NCBI RefSeq assembly: GCF_000002425.4 | Contig: NC_037260.1 | Coordinates: 7,717,808-7,781,807, forward strand | Length of the DNA stretch: 64,000 bases | DNA from: Physcomitrium patens | Lineage: Eukaryota; Streptophyta; Bryopsida; Funariales; Funariaceae | Direction: 5' to 3' | In this document: positions 23,920 through 36,799 of the stretch, in pieces | How positions within the stretch are numbered: position 1 is the stretch's first letter | Layout of the letters: each line of letters opens with the position of its first letter | Notes under the pieces: model-generated | Told to the model about the DNA's origin: nothing | Database searches by the model: none | Seen by the model: the letters and a program-made list of their open reading frames with translations, nothing else | Translations under genes and position numbers: made by a program

Positions 23920-23928
23920 TTAGGGTTT
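23920..23928 (+). promoter_or_regulatory. telo-box of RPL23
   Basis: TTAGGGTTT lies 106 bp before the ATG. Telo-boxes are typical of plant ribosomal-protein promoters. It lies inside the duplicated arm, so the second copy has it too. Confidence 0.6.
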
Positions 23929-24033
23929 CTGATGGACCCCCAGACGGGGGGGTTATGAGCGAGACGACGCTCTTTCCAGGCCCCTCTTCGGTTGTCGTTG
24001 TCCTCTCATCTGCGGGTTCCGCTGCCAACAACC

Positions 24034-25299
<1,266 letters not shown>

Positions 25300-25788
25300 G
25301 AGGGTAGTTTGGGAGTAGGCAGTGGTGCGACGTGTGTGGCGAGCAATAGAAGGCCTTTGTATGGCGGCAATTTTGTGAAATACGATGGACAAACGTTCAT
25401 GTTTCTTGGTGAAGATGTTGTGATTTGGAGTGGTGTGCACGACGTGTGGATGGGGTGTTGGACGTGTGGAAGTTGTGTGTAGCGTGTGCAAGCAAGAGCT
25501 GGATTGGGGAGGGAGTGGAAGTTGGGGGAGGTCTTGAGTGAGAGTCACATGAATGAAAGGAGTGTCGATGTCGTTGCAATTTTGGACGCGCTTGGGCACG
25601 GTAGTTTTGCTCACAGTAGAAGGATATAGGTGGTAATCGGTGGGGATTGAGGTTTTGTTTGTATATATCTGGATGGTGTATGAAAAGGAGAAGCTGACAA
25701 TGGATCATGAATTTGAGCGGAAGCACTGATGAGGACAATGGTTGTAGGCAGGGTCTTTTATTTGTCTTTCGCGTAGCACTCGTTTACC

Positions 25789-27258
25789 TATGTCGGATTA
25801 ATGTTATTACGGTGTCCGATTTCCATGAGTTATTTTTTCACTCTATTTTTCTATTGCCATTGCGCGATGCATGTGGATTGTGAATTTATTTTCCTTTCTG
25901 GGATTCTAAAGTCACCTGGGCATTTAAGGATGCTGTGTAATTATGTAGATTATCACCTTACGCATGAGGTTCCGGACAAAATACGACGACTATGTGTGTC
26001 CTATCTTTGCTTCGTTCAAAGCATATGTGGCAACCAGCCATTAGCGAATATTTAAAGAGGTAGATAGTCTTGAGTAGCAGCTGTACCATTTTCATATTAA
26101 TATTTTAATACCCTAGTATTCCTTGCTGTTAATAGAGCAGCCCTACGATTTTATGAAGACAACTGCTCCATCAGCATCTCTGTCTGCTTCAGTCCTGAGT
26201 TAGAGCACCTGGATTATGTTGCTGTCGATGTCATTTTGAAGTAACCATATTGTATCGACTTGGAATTGAAATATTCAAACAGAGTAACCGTCTCTTTTCT
26301 TTGAAATATAGAAATCTCCAGAAGACTATAATAGTGATGGGGACCTCTCTTTCCAACTTTCGATAATCACTGCACATCTATTTCGTGTACTCAACGGGAG
26401 TCCTTCCTCATTGAAACGCGCGTATGTCCTCTACTCACACATATCACATTCCGATAATGTGAATCAAATGACTCGTAGTCTTCCAGCTTTCCTGTTGGAC
26501 AACCGGAGAAAATCCTGAATTTGCCTGCAATTGCCCAAAGCCTCGATCTTCGAGGGTGTTGTGGGTGAACTTGTCCTTGATCCGGAAAGTGCTCGGCTGA
26601 GGGGTATGCTAACTCATACCAGCCCTCCAGTAATTTGAAACAATGGGAGGATTCCCGTTGCCTACATGTGAGAAACTTAATAACTGATGCTCCAGCAGGG
26701 GCAATTAAGCATGTGATTCTCTCATAACTTAGTCGAGTCGAAAAGTAATTGTAATATGTTCAATAATGTTTGATAATACAAAATTAGAGAAATGGATTTT
26801 CATCCCGCAAATCAACTAAGCATGACATAACAAAGCTTAAGTTCCAACAGGGTCAGGAGCGTCTTTTAAGAGCCACATCAATTGCAAGTGAATTAAGGAT
26901 GAAATTTTTCTTGTCTTTCTTTTCGTTCCCTCCCCGGTTTGGCAAATAATTCGGTAAGCTGGTCAACGACGTTGTTTGCTGTGAAATGGATGAGTACCAA
27001 CCCGGATTGCCAGAATTTCAATGCACTTGACCCAGTCTGAGAGACACGTCAGTGTCACTTAAATATATTAAACCACTGCATAGCATAACGAAGGCAACCA
27101 ATCTCACATTTTGCACTTTTGTTCGTCAACTCACGAGATGAAATTGATGTTTGTTCTATTTAACAACACCGCTGGGCCCCGTTGTCTCATTACATTAACT
27201 GGGGAAATGACTATGTACATTTCTATAGCACACATTCTCGTGATCCATTCAGCGCTTA
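25789..27258. other. intergenic region between RPL23 and the coiled-coil gene
   Basis: No gene was recognised. The stretch presumably contains the end of the RPL23 transcript on the left and the 3' untranslated region of the minus-strand gene on the right. One open frame at 25801-26055 has no recognised relative. Confidence 0.4.
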
Positions 27259-29016
27259 TCATTTGCAGCCTGTGACAGTCTCCTGGAACTTTCTCACGAA
27301 GTTCACAAGTTGATCAACAGAGAATACAAGCTCTTCCTTCATCCACCATGGAGCTACCCTCACTAGTGTCCCCAATGACAAGTTCCTGTAGGAAAGCTCC
27401 AGTTCCTTGCCTACTTCCTCTTGAACATCATGATCCTTGAGAATTTCAAGCCTAAATCTGAAACCAGTAAAGGAGTGGCTAAGTATCAATGCCGGTGTCC
27501 CCCTTTGCTTCCTAGCAATCTCATCGGACACCACTTTCATATCAAGGAAAAAGCCTAGAATCTTCTGTAACATCTCTGACTCTGAAATCAATGCTGTAAC
27601 TTCCTTGCGGTGCCGCTGCTGTTGTTCAAATTCCTTACGATGCCTATCCTGAAGTACAATTTCTTTACGCCGACGATCTTGGAATTCAACTTCCTTCCGA
27701 TTCAGGTCCAGGAGTTCGACATTCTTTCGGTGCTGTTCCTGAAGTTCAACTAGGTGACGGTACAAGTCTTGAAGCTCATCTTCTCTACGATGCAAATCCT
27801 GGAGTTGAGCTTCATTGGAATGTGGGAGGGACTCACTAATGGGGTCAGGAAAAATGACAATAGCCTTGTTTGGGTCCGCAGCTGCGGAACCTTTTGGAGA
27901 TCGTGCGTTCTTGAGTGAGCTATCCAGAGGTAACACAGATGCTACGCTTTTCTGAGTACTAACGACCTGCTCTTCTCCCGAGCGGCTGGGCTCCAAAAGG
28001 TCCAACACATTCTCTCGAGGTCCCTCATTCTCTGGAGCTGATACCTGAAGCTCATTATTGTCTTCAGTGCGTGCAATCTTTTGGTGTCCCCCAATATCCT
28101 GAGTTTCCTCAATCTCTTTATCCCGCACAATCTCATGAGGCTCAGTGTTTCCTACACGACATTCAGCTACCTCAGTTCTCAGTTGGCTCACCTGTTGCGA
28201 TGGAAGTTGCACCTCGAGGTGAGCAGGCTCACCTTCAGCCGCTAACTTGTTAGTTGTGGGTGTTAAAGGGCGCGCCGGCGATGCGGCTACATCAGATTCA
28301 CAACCGGCTTTCTGTAATCCTACCTCCGCACTTGTTTCGCAACCCTGAATATCGTCCTTCTGGCTCTTAAGGTATAGCGACTCCAACCATTTCATCCTCT
28401 TTTCAGCAGCGTCTAATGTCTTCCTGAGCTCCTGATTTTCGGAACATAAGTCCTGTATATATCCATCTGCCACTTGTTGAAACCTTTCATGAGAAAGTCG
28501 TTGCTCTTCGAATTGAGCTTCAATATCGATCTTCCTGGCCTTAGTTCGTGAATACTTGGCGTGAACGATGTCGTATGCCTTCAATAACGTTGGCAGAAAG
28601 ACTTCTTTAGGAGCATTCTGTTCTATACTCCAACCCTCGTCACCCAGAAGACCCGCCATGGCGCTGTTGTTGTCCTCATCTTCACCATGAATACCAAAGG
28701 TTAAGTCAGGTGCTGGTGTGGTTATGGGATCCCCCCGCCACTGCAACGGCTCTTGTTCTTCCACTCCGACCATAGCCGTTGCAGTAGAAGCCGCCACAAC
28801 GGGACCTGACTCTTTCACCCTTTGCACAAAAGATTCGACAATAGTTTGAACATTCCCCAACATGGACACTCGCTTAGACACAGTGTCAGCTCCAAGGACA
28901 CGAGGCCCTGCAAGAAAACTGGAGCTGGCACTCCGTTTCCGGGGTGTCATGAAGGACAGCGGTACAGTTGCTCCCCCGCCTTCCGACTCTCGATACCCTC
29001 GCCTCTTCGGCTCCAT
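27259..29016 (-). CDS. plant coiled-coil protein with C-terminal SLGT-x-RVAP domain (DUF7806-like)
   Basis: A single exon encodes 585 residues. The start is ATG at 29016-29014 (MEPKRRGYRES); the open frame extends 11 codons upstream without an ATG. The order is: a low-complexity N-terminus with a basic PRKRS patch; a predicted coiled coil at about 145-220 (YDIVHAKYSRTKARKIDIEA onwards); an acidic, serine-rich linker; seven exact 10-residue repeats at 405-473; and a C-terminal domain of about 100 residues. That domain contains YRNLSLGTLVRVAPWWMKEE. This ending resembles a plant-specific family with SLGT-x-ERVAPEWM, which I believe is catalogued as DUF7806, function unknown. A nuclear or scaffolding role would be a guess. 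The lack of introns in so long a gene is notable among its spliced neighbours. Confidence 0.85.
   Translation of the reverse strand: MEPKRRGYRESEGGGATVPLSFMTPRKRSASSSFLAGPRVLGADTVSKRVSMLGNVQTIVESFVQRVKESGPVVAASTATAMVGVEEQEPLQWRGDPITTPAPDLTFGIHGEDEDNNSAMAGLLGDEGWSIEQNAPKEVFLPTLLKAYDIVHAKYSRTKARKIDIEAQFEEQRLSHERFQQVADGYIQDLCSENQELRKTLDAAEKRMKWLESLYLKSQKDDIQGCETSAEVGLQKAGCESDVAASPARPLTPTTNKLAAEGEPAHLEVQLPSQQVSQLRTEVAECRVGNTEPHEIVRDKEIEETQDIGGHQKIARTEDNNELQVSAPENEGPRENVLDLLEPSRSGEEQVVSTQKSVASVLPLDSSLKNARSPKGSAAADPNKAIVIFPDPISESLPHSNEAQLQDLHRREDELQDLYRHLVELQEQHRKNVELLDLNRKEVEFQDRRRKEIVLQDRHRKEFEQQQRHRKEVTALISESEMLQKILGFFLDMKVVSDEIARKQRGTPALILSHSFTGFRFRLEILKDHDVQEEVGKELELSYRNLSLGTLVRVAPWWMKEELVFSVDQLVNFVRKFQETVTGCK
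27598..27804 (-). repeat. 30-bp in-frame repeats encoding decapeptides
   Basis: Seven consecutive 10-residue units follow the consensus L-Q-D-L/R-H-R-K-E-x-E: LQDLHRREDE, LQDLYRHLVE, LQEQHRKNVE, LLDLNRKEVE, FQDRRRKEIV, LQDRHRKEFE, QQQRHRKEV. No unit gains or loses a residue. Confidence 0.95.
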
Positions 29017-30035
29017 GGCCTCTTTCCAGAAACCCTGGAAAAGCCACACCCCTAATGCGACTTGTACACTGTGTGGCTTGCAAACCCTGCTCTCAAACCC
29101 CTGACTCCCTCATTCAAAATAGTGCCTGCCCCTGTGTAAATCCAGCGCTAATGATGCCGCTCCAGTGAACGTAGAAGGAGCGAAAATGCAAAGAGGTAGG
29201 CAAAAGAGCAAAGGATGGACAGAGGTAGATTAAAGAAAACGAGAAAGAGAAGGGCAGTGCAGAGCGGACGAAAAACTAATAATGGAAGAAAAGGGCACGC
29301 CGGAGGTGGAGAAGGGGGAAAAAACGTCACAAGAAAAGGAACAAAGAGAACCCAAAAACTGAAGCAGATGAAGAAGAAGGGCAGGTGAGTGAGTGAGTGC
29401 GTGCGGAGGATAGGGTGGCGCACGGGGAGGGGGGGAGAGGAAGGGAGAGGGAGGCTCAGAGCAGCAGCGTGTTGGTGCGGTTCCGATTTGAATGCGGGCC
29501 CTGCTCTCCTCCTCTTGGTCTGATTCCGACGCTTCCGTTGCAGAGTACGACGCAACACAACATCTCCCGCGCTCCCTTATTTTTCCCTTCCCTTACAGTC
29601 TGTGGTGTGGTTTGATCCCTTCCTTCCTATCCCTTTCCCTGGTATATATGCTGTTGTTGCGCTGTGGAGCTGTGGGCACGATTGATTCTCCCGCTGCTTC
29701 CCTCCGCAGTCTCTCAATCAATCCTCTCTCTCTCCCTCCTTCCCTCCCGCTCTCTCGCTCTCTGTCTCTGTCCCTCTCTCTCTCGGTCTTCACCTCTGCT
29801 GTGCTAGGCTGTGTTGTGCCTCCTTCCCAGGGCCTGCCCCTCCATTCGGCTTGGCCCCTTCCCTTTCCTTTCTTTTCCTCCATCCGTTCTTTTCGCTTCA
29901 GCCCTCACCACGCGCTGTACCACCGAACCCACCGTCGTCCTCGTCGTCCTCATTTTCGTTTTCATTTTCGTCGACGTCCCCGACATTCCGTTCTCTGGGC
30001 CACGCGAGTTGCAAACCAAGCACCTAATACTCAAG
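29017..30035 (-). promoter_or_regulatory. leader and promoter of the coiled-coil gene, with CT-rich tract
   Basis: The region is GC-rich and free of convincing genes. Positions 29700-29790 are a CT-rich microsatellite (a GA run on the transcribed minus strand). GA/CT tracts are frequent in plant core promoters and leaders. Open frames here follow from the biased composition. The region ends at an abrupt change to AT-rich DNA. Confidence 0.5.
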
Positions 30036-30570
30036 GTATTTAAATTACCTTATATATATATATATATATATATGTAGATAAGGTGTTAATCGTATAATTC
30101 TTTCGGCATTTTTACCTTCATTTTTTAAAGAAACAGAATAAAATTCTATTTTTCTAATAGAAATGAGCATAATTTATTTTAAATTTTATTTTACATTTCA
30201 TTATTAATATATCTTGCAAAAAATGAAAATTATGAAAAAATAATGTGAGTATATTAATTAAAAAAATTAAATGGTAGGATGTATTTTGAATATTAAATTA
30301 AATTAAAAATATTTTTTTAATAATTTTCATGAGTTTTATTTTATTACTTGTTATATTTCATATTTTAATTTTTTTTTAATTCTTAAGAAAGAAATAAATA
30401 TTTTTTAGAATTTACTTAAGAATATAATTAAATCCTAATTATATATTATACCATATAAAGTGTATTATTTTATATATGTTATAAATATAATTAATAAATA
30501 TATTCTATATTTTAAAATGTATAAAAATAAGATATCAATTTATTAATTTATTTGTAAATGATAATAAATT
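30036..30570. other. AT-rich boundary DNA with (TA)n
   Basis: The sequence switches within tens of bases from GC-rich gene flank to very AT-rich DNA. It begins with a TA dinucleotide run at 30052-30073. No gene is seen. Confidence 0.6.
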
Positions 30571-33500
30571 TATTTTAAGTTAAATCAATTGATAATCAGT
30601 AAATCAAAATATTTCTTTTAATAATATTTAATGTGATAAGATTTCCTTCTAACCTAATTATTTAGAATTATTGTTACTATAAAGTATAATCTGCAAAAAG
30701 ACTAAATTTCTTCTAACCTTAATTTTTCCTACAGTATAACCTGAAATTCTACTAGCAAAGTAAAAATTCATGAATCCAATACAACCGAACCTTTATTGAT
30801 AGATGCAAAAATTTGCATATATGCTATAAAAAAATGATTACCTTTTGTTATGTATACCACATCTATTTCTAATAGTAGAAAGACTTCAAGTGACATTCTA
30901 AGCCAATATCAAGATTATCACATTATTTTTGAGAAGAAATTGGAGATATTTTTTCAGAGCATTGTTCTTATGATTATTCAATTGAGCTTCAAGAAAGAGC
31001 TCAATCACCATTTAGACCAATCTATAGCTTATTATAAAAAAATTTGATTGCATTCAACAACTACATTAACAAGAATTTGGCTAAAAACATCATATGTCAT
31101 TCCAAATCTCCAATAAGAGCTCTTATCTTATTTGTCAAAAAAGAAAAAAAGAAAAATGGATCTTTGTAGTTGTTTATGAATTATTGATGACTTAACAAGA
31201 TCACCATCCAAAATAAGTATCCTTAATCTTTAATATAGGACTTCTTAATCAACTAAATCAAGCTAAGATCCATACAAAAATAGATCTACAAGGAACATAC
31301 AATATAATACACATCAAATAAAGAAATGAATAAAAGGTTATGTTTCAAACTAGGTATAGATATTTTTGAATATAATACCATGCCTTTTGGACTTCTAAAT
31401 GCACTAAATGCTTTTCAATATTTAATAAATGATGTTTTTTGAGAATTTCTTGATGATTTTGTTATTTATTATCTAGATAATATTTTAATTTATTTTAAGA
31501 ATATAAAAAAATATAAACTTTATGTTCATAGTGTATTACAAAAACTTAGAGATATAAGATTATATGCTAAGATAGAAAAGTGTGTATTTTATACTACTCA
31601 AGTTGACTTCTTAAGATACATTATTTCAAATAATGGCTTCATCATAGATCTTAAGAAAGTTCAAACTATCATAGATTGGAAGATTCCAAAAATAATAAAA
31701 AAATACTTAATGTTCTTTAGAATTTGCCAATTATTATTAGATCTTTATTAAAAAAAAATCTCAAATTGTAGCTCTACTTACATCTTTGATTTGTAAAGAT
31801 AAATTTTAATGGATTAAAGAAAATCAAATATTGTTTGAAGTTTTAAAGATATTATTTATTTTTGTACTAATCTTATATTGTATTGACTTTTTTAATATAT
31901 TTTTTTATAGAAATAGATGCATCAAACTTTGTTATAAGTATAATATTTTTATAAATAGGAACAAATGACAAATTCCACCTAGTAGCTTTCTATTCTAAGA
32001 AATTTTCAGCAATTAAAATCAATTACAAGATCCATGACAATGATCTTCTTATAATTATGGATTCAATTCAAGAATGGTATCATTATGTAAAAGGCACTTT
32101 TAATCTAATCACTATATATACAAATCACAAGAATCTTAAATATTTCATATTAGCACATATTTTGAATCATTACTAAGCTCATTAGAGCATTTCTTTATTA
32201 AATTTTGATTTCAAGATCACTTATTGACCAAAAAAATAACAAAGTTTTTTAAGCATTTTTTTTAGAAATTTTTATCTTACAAAAAAAAAAAGACATATAA
32301 TTTTTGATAAATAAAAAAATGATCCTCTTGAAGCTAAAGCAATTTCATTTTTAAGCAATGAAATCAATATTAACTATTGATTTAATCTTTCTTAAGAAAA
32401 TTCAATTGAATATGCCTTTTAATTTTCTTTTTTATGATATTAAAAATGATTTTTTTATATCTTATGATATTTCTAAGTTTTAATTCAAAAATAATCTATT
32501 CTATTTTTAGAAGTATTTATATATTCTAGAAGGTGAAGAATAATCATATATTTTTTAAACTTATCATAATTTTCTAATTACAATACAATATGGATATAAT
32601 AAGATTTTAGAACTAATATCTAGAGATTTTTAATAATTTCAAATGTGGAAGGTAATTAAAGACTTTGAACAATTTTATAATATTTTTTTAAGATCAAAAA
32701 CTCTTTTTCATTGATCTTATCGACTTCTTCAACTATCATTAATATATTTATAATTATGGTCTTTTATTTCTATAGATTTTATCAAGGATCTTTTAATTTC
32801 AAATACATATAATTTTATATTTGTAATTTTAGATTGTTTTATCAATATAACACATTTTTTATTATATATATATAAAATCTATCATAAGCAAAGAAACAAC
32901 TAAACTTTTTTTTGAAAATATTTATTGTTATTATGGATTGTTAAAGAATATTATATTAAATAGATGGACACAATTTATATTTAGATTTTAGAAAATTCTT
33001 TTTAAGATATTGAACATAGATATAAAATTATTTTTAGATTTTTATCTTCAAATTAATGGAGAAACAAAATAAATAAATCAAGTTTTTAAAAAATATTTGA
33101 AGAGTATCATCAATTATTATAAACATAATTGGATAATTCTTTTCTATTGAATTTTTTTGCTTATAATAATATTATATATTTTTCTACTCAATAAATACAT
33201 TTATTTTTATCAATTATGATTATCAATTACAACTTGATATTTTTGACTTTTCAAAACTTGATAATCTTGAAGCAAATGATTTGGAAAATAATTCATTATA
33301 GCTATATTCAATAATAGAGGTACAATTAAAGGAATTTCAAGAAATCAATATAGATACTTATTGTAAAAAAAACTTTAATTCCATATAGGAAATAAAATAT
33401 GGTTACTTTTTTGTAATAATAAGATTATTTGCCCTTGTGATAAGTTGAATTATTATAGATATGAATTATTTTTTATTTTTGAACAAATCAATCCAATTGT

Positions 33501-34185
33501 TTATTAATTATACCTATTAGAATCTATGAAGATCCATCTTATATTCATATACCTCTTTTCGAGATATACAAGATAATATATACATATTAGAAAGAAGACA
33601 AATGCTACCTCTTGCTATAGAAGAGGATAATAATTAAGAGTTTGAAATTAAAAAAGTCGTAGATTCAAGGTGGCACCAAAATAGATTAGAATATCTTATT
33701 TATATTTATAGATATAATATTAGTTAATATAAATAAGAATTAACTAAGAATCTTAAAAATAAATCAAAAAAGATTGATGTTTTTATTATTGATAACAACT
33801 ATCAAAAAATAAATAAAGAATAACAAATCTTTATTATAAAAAAAATAAGATTTAGAAAAGGTTACATTCTTCTTTCTATCTTTTTTTGTAGTTTTTATAT
33901 ATTTGTAGTACTAAAGAGATGGAAAACCAACAACCAACGAATTTAATTTAAAAATTGTTATTTTTTAAGCTACTATATAAGACATTAAGATTGTCACAAC
34001 CTTAAGACAACACAATAGAGATGAAGACTCTCACAAATGACATGTTTTTCTTTGAATAGATGGTGAAATACAACATATTTGATATTATGACCATAAAAGA
34101 GACTTCCAATGTTTAGTGATATTATTGGAAGTAAGAACCATTTTTCAAAATATTCTAAATATTTTATCTGAAGAAAGTTATAAAG
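30570..34185 (+). mobile_element. Ty3/gypsy relic C, protease to post-pol
   Basis: This is a heavily decayed copy of the A/B family. It starts in the protease, with aatatttaatgtgataagatttcc matching A near 5455. It proceeds through RT (31390-31700, catalytic site read as YLDN), RNase H, integrase and the chromodomain region (about 33630-33800) into the post-pol segment. It stops at 34185 where the LTR of element E begins. Gag and both own LTRs are missing. Almost every codon block is interrupted by TAA or TAG, and GC content is lower than in A or B, so this is an older insertion. Confidence 0.75.
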
Positions 34186-35475
34186 TGTCAAGGATATAAA
34201 TCTTGAAAAACTAAAAGATCAAGATAATCTTGTGTTATTCAAAAAGTTTAGATAATCTCTCAAAGATGATATAATATTAAACTAGAATGGTTATTGCCAA
34301 AGACAAAAAGATTAGAAAGTCTTAAAACAAGACTAAAGACTAGAAAGGTGTTGACAAAAGTGAAGAAGGCTTCACTCTTGCATCTTTATATATTATCTAA
34401 CTAGGAGCTATATGGCAATGTTCTATAAGACCTCCAACACATATTGACTTTGTTAGACATATGTCTTTACTTACAAGACAAGTTTTTTATATATATGTGT
34501 GGTTACTCGTTTTACTTATTCTGAAAGAAACCTCCCAGAATAAATCTGTATAGGGAAATTCGAACACGGAGAGTGACTAGTTGCTTGAGCGTTCACGTTA
34601 GGGTCACACAATTAATTACCTCCAATGTATCGTCTCTATTTCCATTGTCTAAGCACACAAGGAAACTATAATCTCTCCTTTCACCTTATCAATCTCTTCC
34701 TTACAACAATTCAGTTATACCAATAACTGTTATTTCCACCAATATATCTTCACTCTTATAATCTCCAACTGTAATACCTCAACATCACAGCTTCAGCACA
34801 CAATTATCCTCATTCCAATTACTGGAATTCTTCACACAGAACTACCATTCACATTACAGTGTTTCACACAACCACAGATTCACTCTTTCTGCTGAACTAC
34901 ATTCAGATTTCAGCATTCAATCTCTCTTCTTCTCATTCAATAACATATAATTCCATTCACACTTTCATTCCATGATTCACTTCACAATATTCAGAAACTC
35001 TCAATACTCTTATTTCAAAGAACATAACAACAAAAGAAAAGAGGTAGCACCAAGCTTACCCCGGCTCACACTATCACAGTAATGGCCCTTTCTTCCTCTC
35101 TCTCATCCTCCTTATCCTACTACGAGATACCAACTGCTACATCTCTAATAAAAACTGCTTTTCCTAACTATTCATCTATTTTAACTACTGAACTACCTTT
35201 CCAATAGTCATCTATCCCTGTTTACACTATAAACTAAGTATCTACAAATCAGCAAATAACTACTTATTCTACAATATGCTACATAGTTAGTTTGTTCCAT
35301 AAGCTACTAACTTGTGTGACATGTGGCTAACTTATTGACTAAGTTTCTAATCTATAAACACATATAAATTCAAAGTAGTATCTATAAAACTTGTAAAACT
35401 TATATCTAAAAGGAGGAAAAATATTAGAGACATGTCTCTTCTAAAGTTATAATACCAAAATACGTTGTAACTCAC
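34186..35475 (-). repeat. 3' LTR of relic E, interrupted by a solo LTR
   Basis: The LTR is recognisable on both sides of an inserted segment (34498-35273). The left part is 34186-34497 and the right part continues from 35279. When the insert and one duplicated pentamer are removed, the join (agttttttatatatatg then ctacatagttag) aligns base for base in length with the LTR of relic F near 39750. The differences there are almost all transitions. Confidence 0.75.
34498..35273. mobile_element. nested solo LTR, 776 bp
   Basis: The insert begins TGTGGTTACTC and ends TTATTCTACA, the TG-CA ends of an LTR. It is flanked by the 5-bp direct repeat ATATG (34493-34497 and 35274-35278). It has distinctly higher GC content than its host and no coding potential, and its sequence is unlike the other LTRs here. 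An LTR left by recombination between the two ends of a full element would look like this. Orientation and family are not determined. Confidence 0.85.
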
Positions 35476-36779
35476 CATCTATTTGAAGAAAGATATGTCA
35501 TTCTTGAAGATCTTCATCTAGATTACATTTTCTTGAAGGTTGTGACAATTACAGTGTCTTGTTGTATAAGTGAGCAAATAATAGCTCTTGAATTGAATGT
35601 GCTAGTTGTTGATTTTCAATCTCTCTAGATCCATAAATACACAAAAGCTACAAACAAGAATAAAAGAAAATATGCTATCTTCTTTGTATCTTGTTTCTTT
35701 TATAGCAAAGATTTGCTATTCTTTATCTTAATTTTGAATGACATTGTTGATAAAAATCTTCAATATTCTTTGCTATATTTGTAAGATTTTTTATTAACTT
35801 ATATAATTTAAGAAGAGAGACGTAAAAAATAGAATGGATTTTCATAGACTTTGATTGATATAATTAATAAACAACACAATTGACCTATATACAAATAAGA
35901 AAAGATCTAAGGATATGATAATCCAAGTTGTCACAAGGAAGGATAGTCTTGATATTGTGATGAAGTAATTATACCATGTCACTCTTATTGAATTATGGTT
36001 GTTTCTTGTAATAGGTATTTATATTGATTTTTTGTTGTTTTTGAGCTTCTTTTAACTGTGCCTTAATTGTTCCATGTAATTCTAACAAACAATTTGCCAA
36101 ATCTTCTATCATAAGATTATCAACTTTTGAAAAGTCAAGAATATTAAGTTGTGGATAATAATGATAATTGACAAATAAATATACTTATAGAATAAAAAAA
36201 ATATCAAATTATTATATACAAAATCTTACAATGGCAAAAGAGTTATTCAATCATCTTAATGATAATATAAAGAACATATAATCATGCTTCTTTTTGTGAA
36301 ATATATAAGTGATTTTTGAAATAGAATAAGTTTTTTTTGAACTAGAACTTGGAAGTATCATGAGACTGAAAAGAAATATTCTAAATATCATCAATAAGAA
36401 GATTAAAGAATATACTTGATTGAATTTGCTTCACAAAGATTGAATCAAGAGATATTGATGATTTTATTACTAAAAGATGATTTTACTTCGACTTCAAGAT
36501 GACCATTTTTTGTTCATAAAAAGTTACATTTCTTTCTTTAGATGCAAGATAAGAATGTTTAAAAAGCGTATTTCATAAACCTTGTTATTTTTCAAATCAA
36601 TATGTAATCTTAAAATCAAATCTCAATAATAACATGCTTTAATGAGTCTAGCAATGATTCAACATTCACACTAATATAAAGTACTTGAGGTTCTTGTGAT
36701 CTATATACACTGTAATTGGAATGAAAGCACCTTCTAGATAATGATGCCATTCTTCAATAAAATCCATAATTACAAGAAG

Positions 36780-36799
36780 TTTTTTTTTTTTTTTTTTTT
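36780..36799. repeat. poly-T run
   Basis: A homopolymer run of about 20 T lies within the decayed relic E. It is probably a slippage expansion of a T-rich site and has no evident function. Confidence 0.8.

Noticed and set aside
29017-29049. Coiled-coil gene frame extended 11 codons upstream
   Set aside because: It begins with GTG. The first ATG at 29016 is the sensible eukaryotic start.
29492-30043. 183-codon open frame upstream of the coiled-coil gene
   Set aside because: It spans a CT microsatellite and reads as Leu/Ser/Pro low complexity. It is more likely promoter and leader DNA.
34555-34580. tRNA B-box-like aaattcgaacacgg
   Set aside because: No matching A-box, acceptor stem or anticodon arm could be laid around it. 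It is part of the nested solo LTR.
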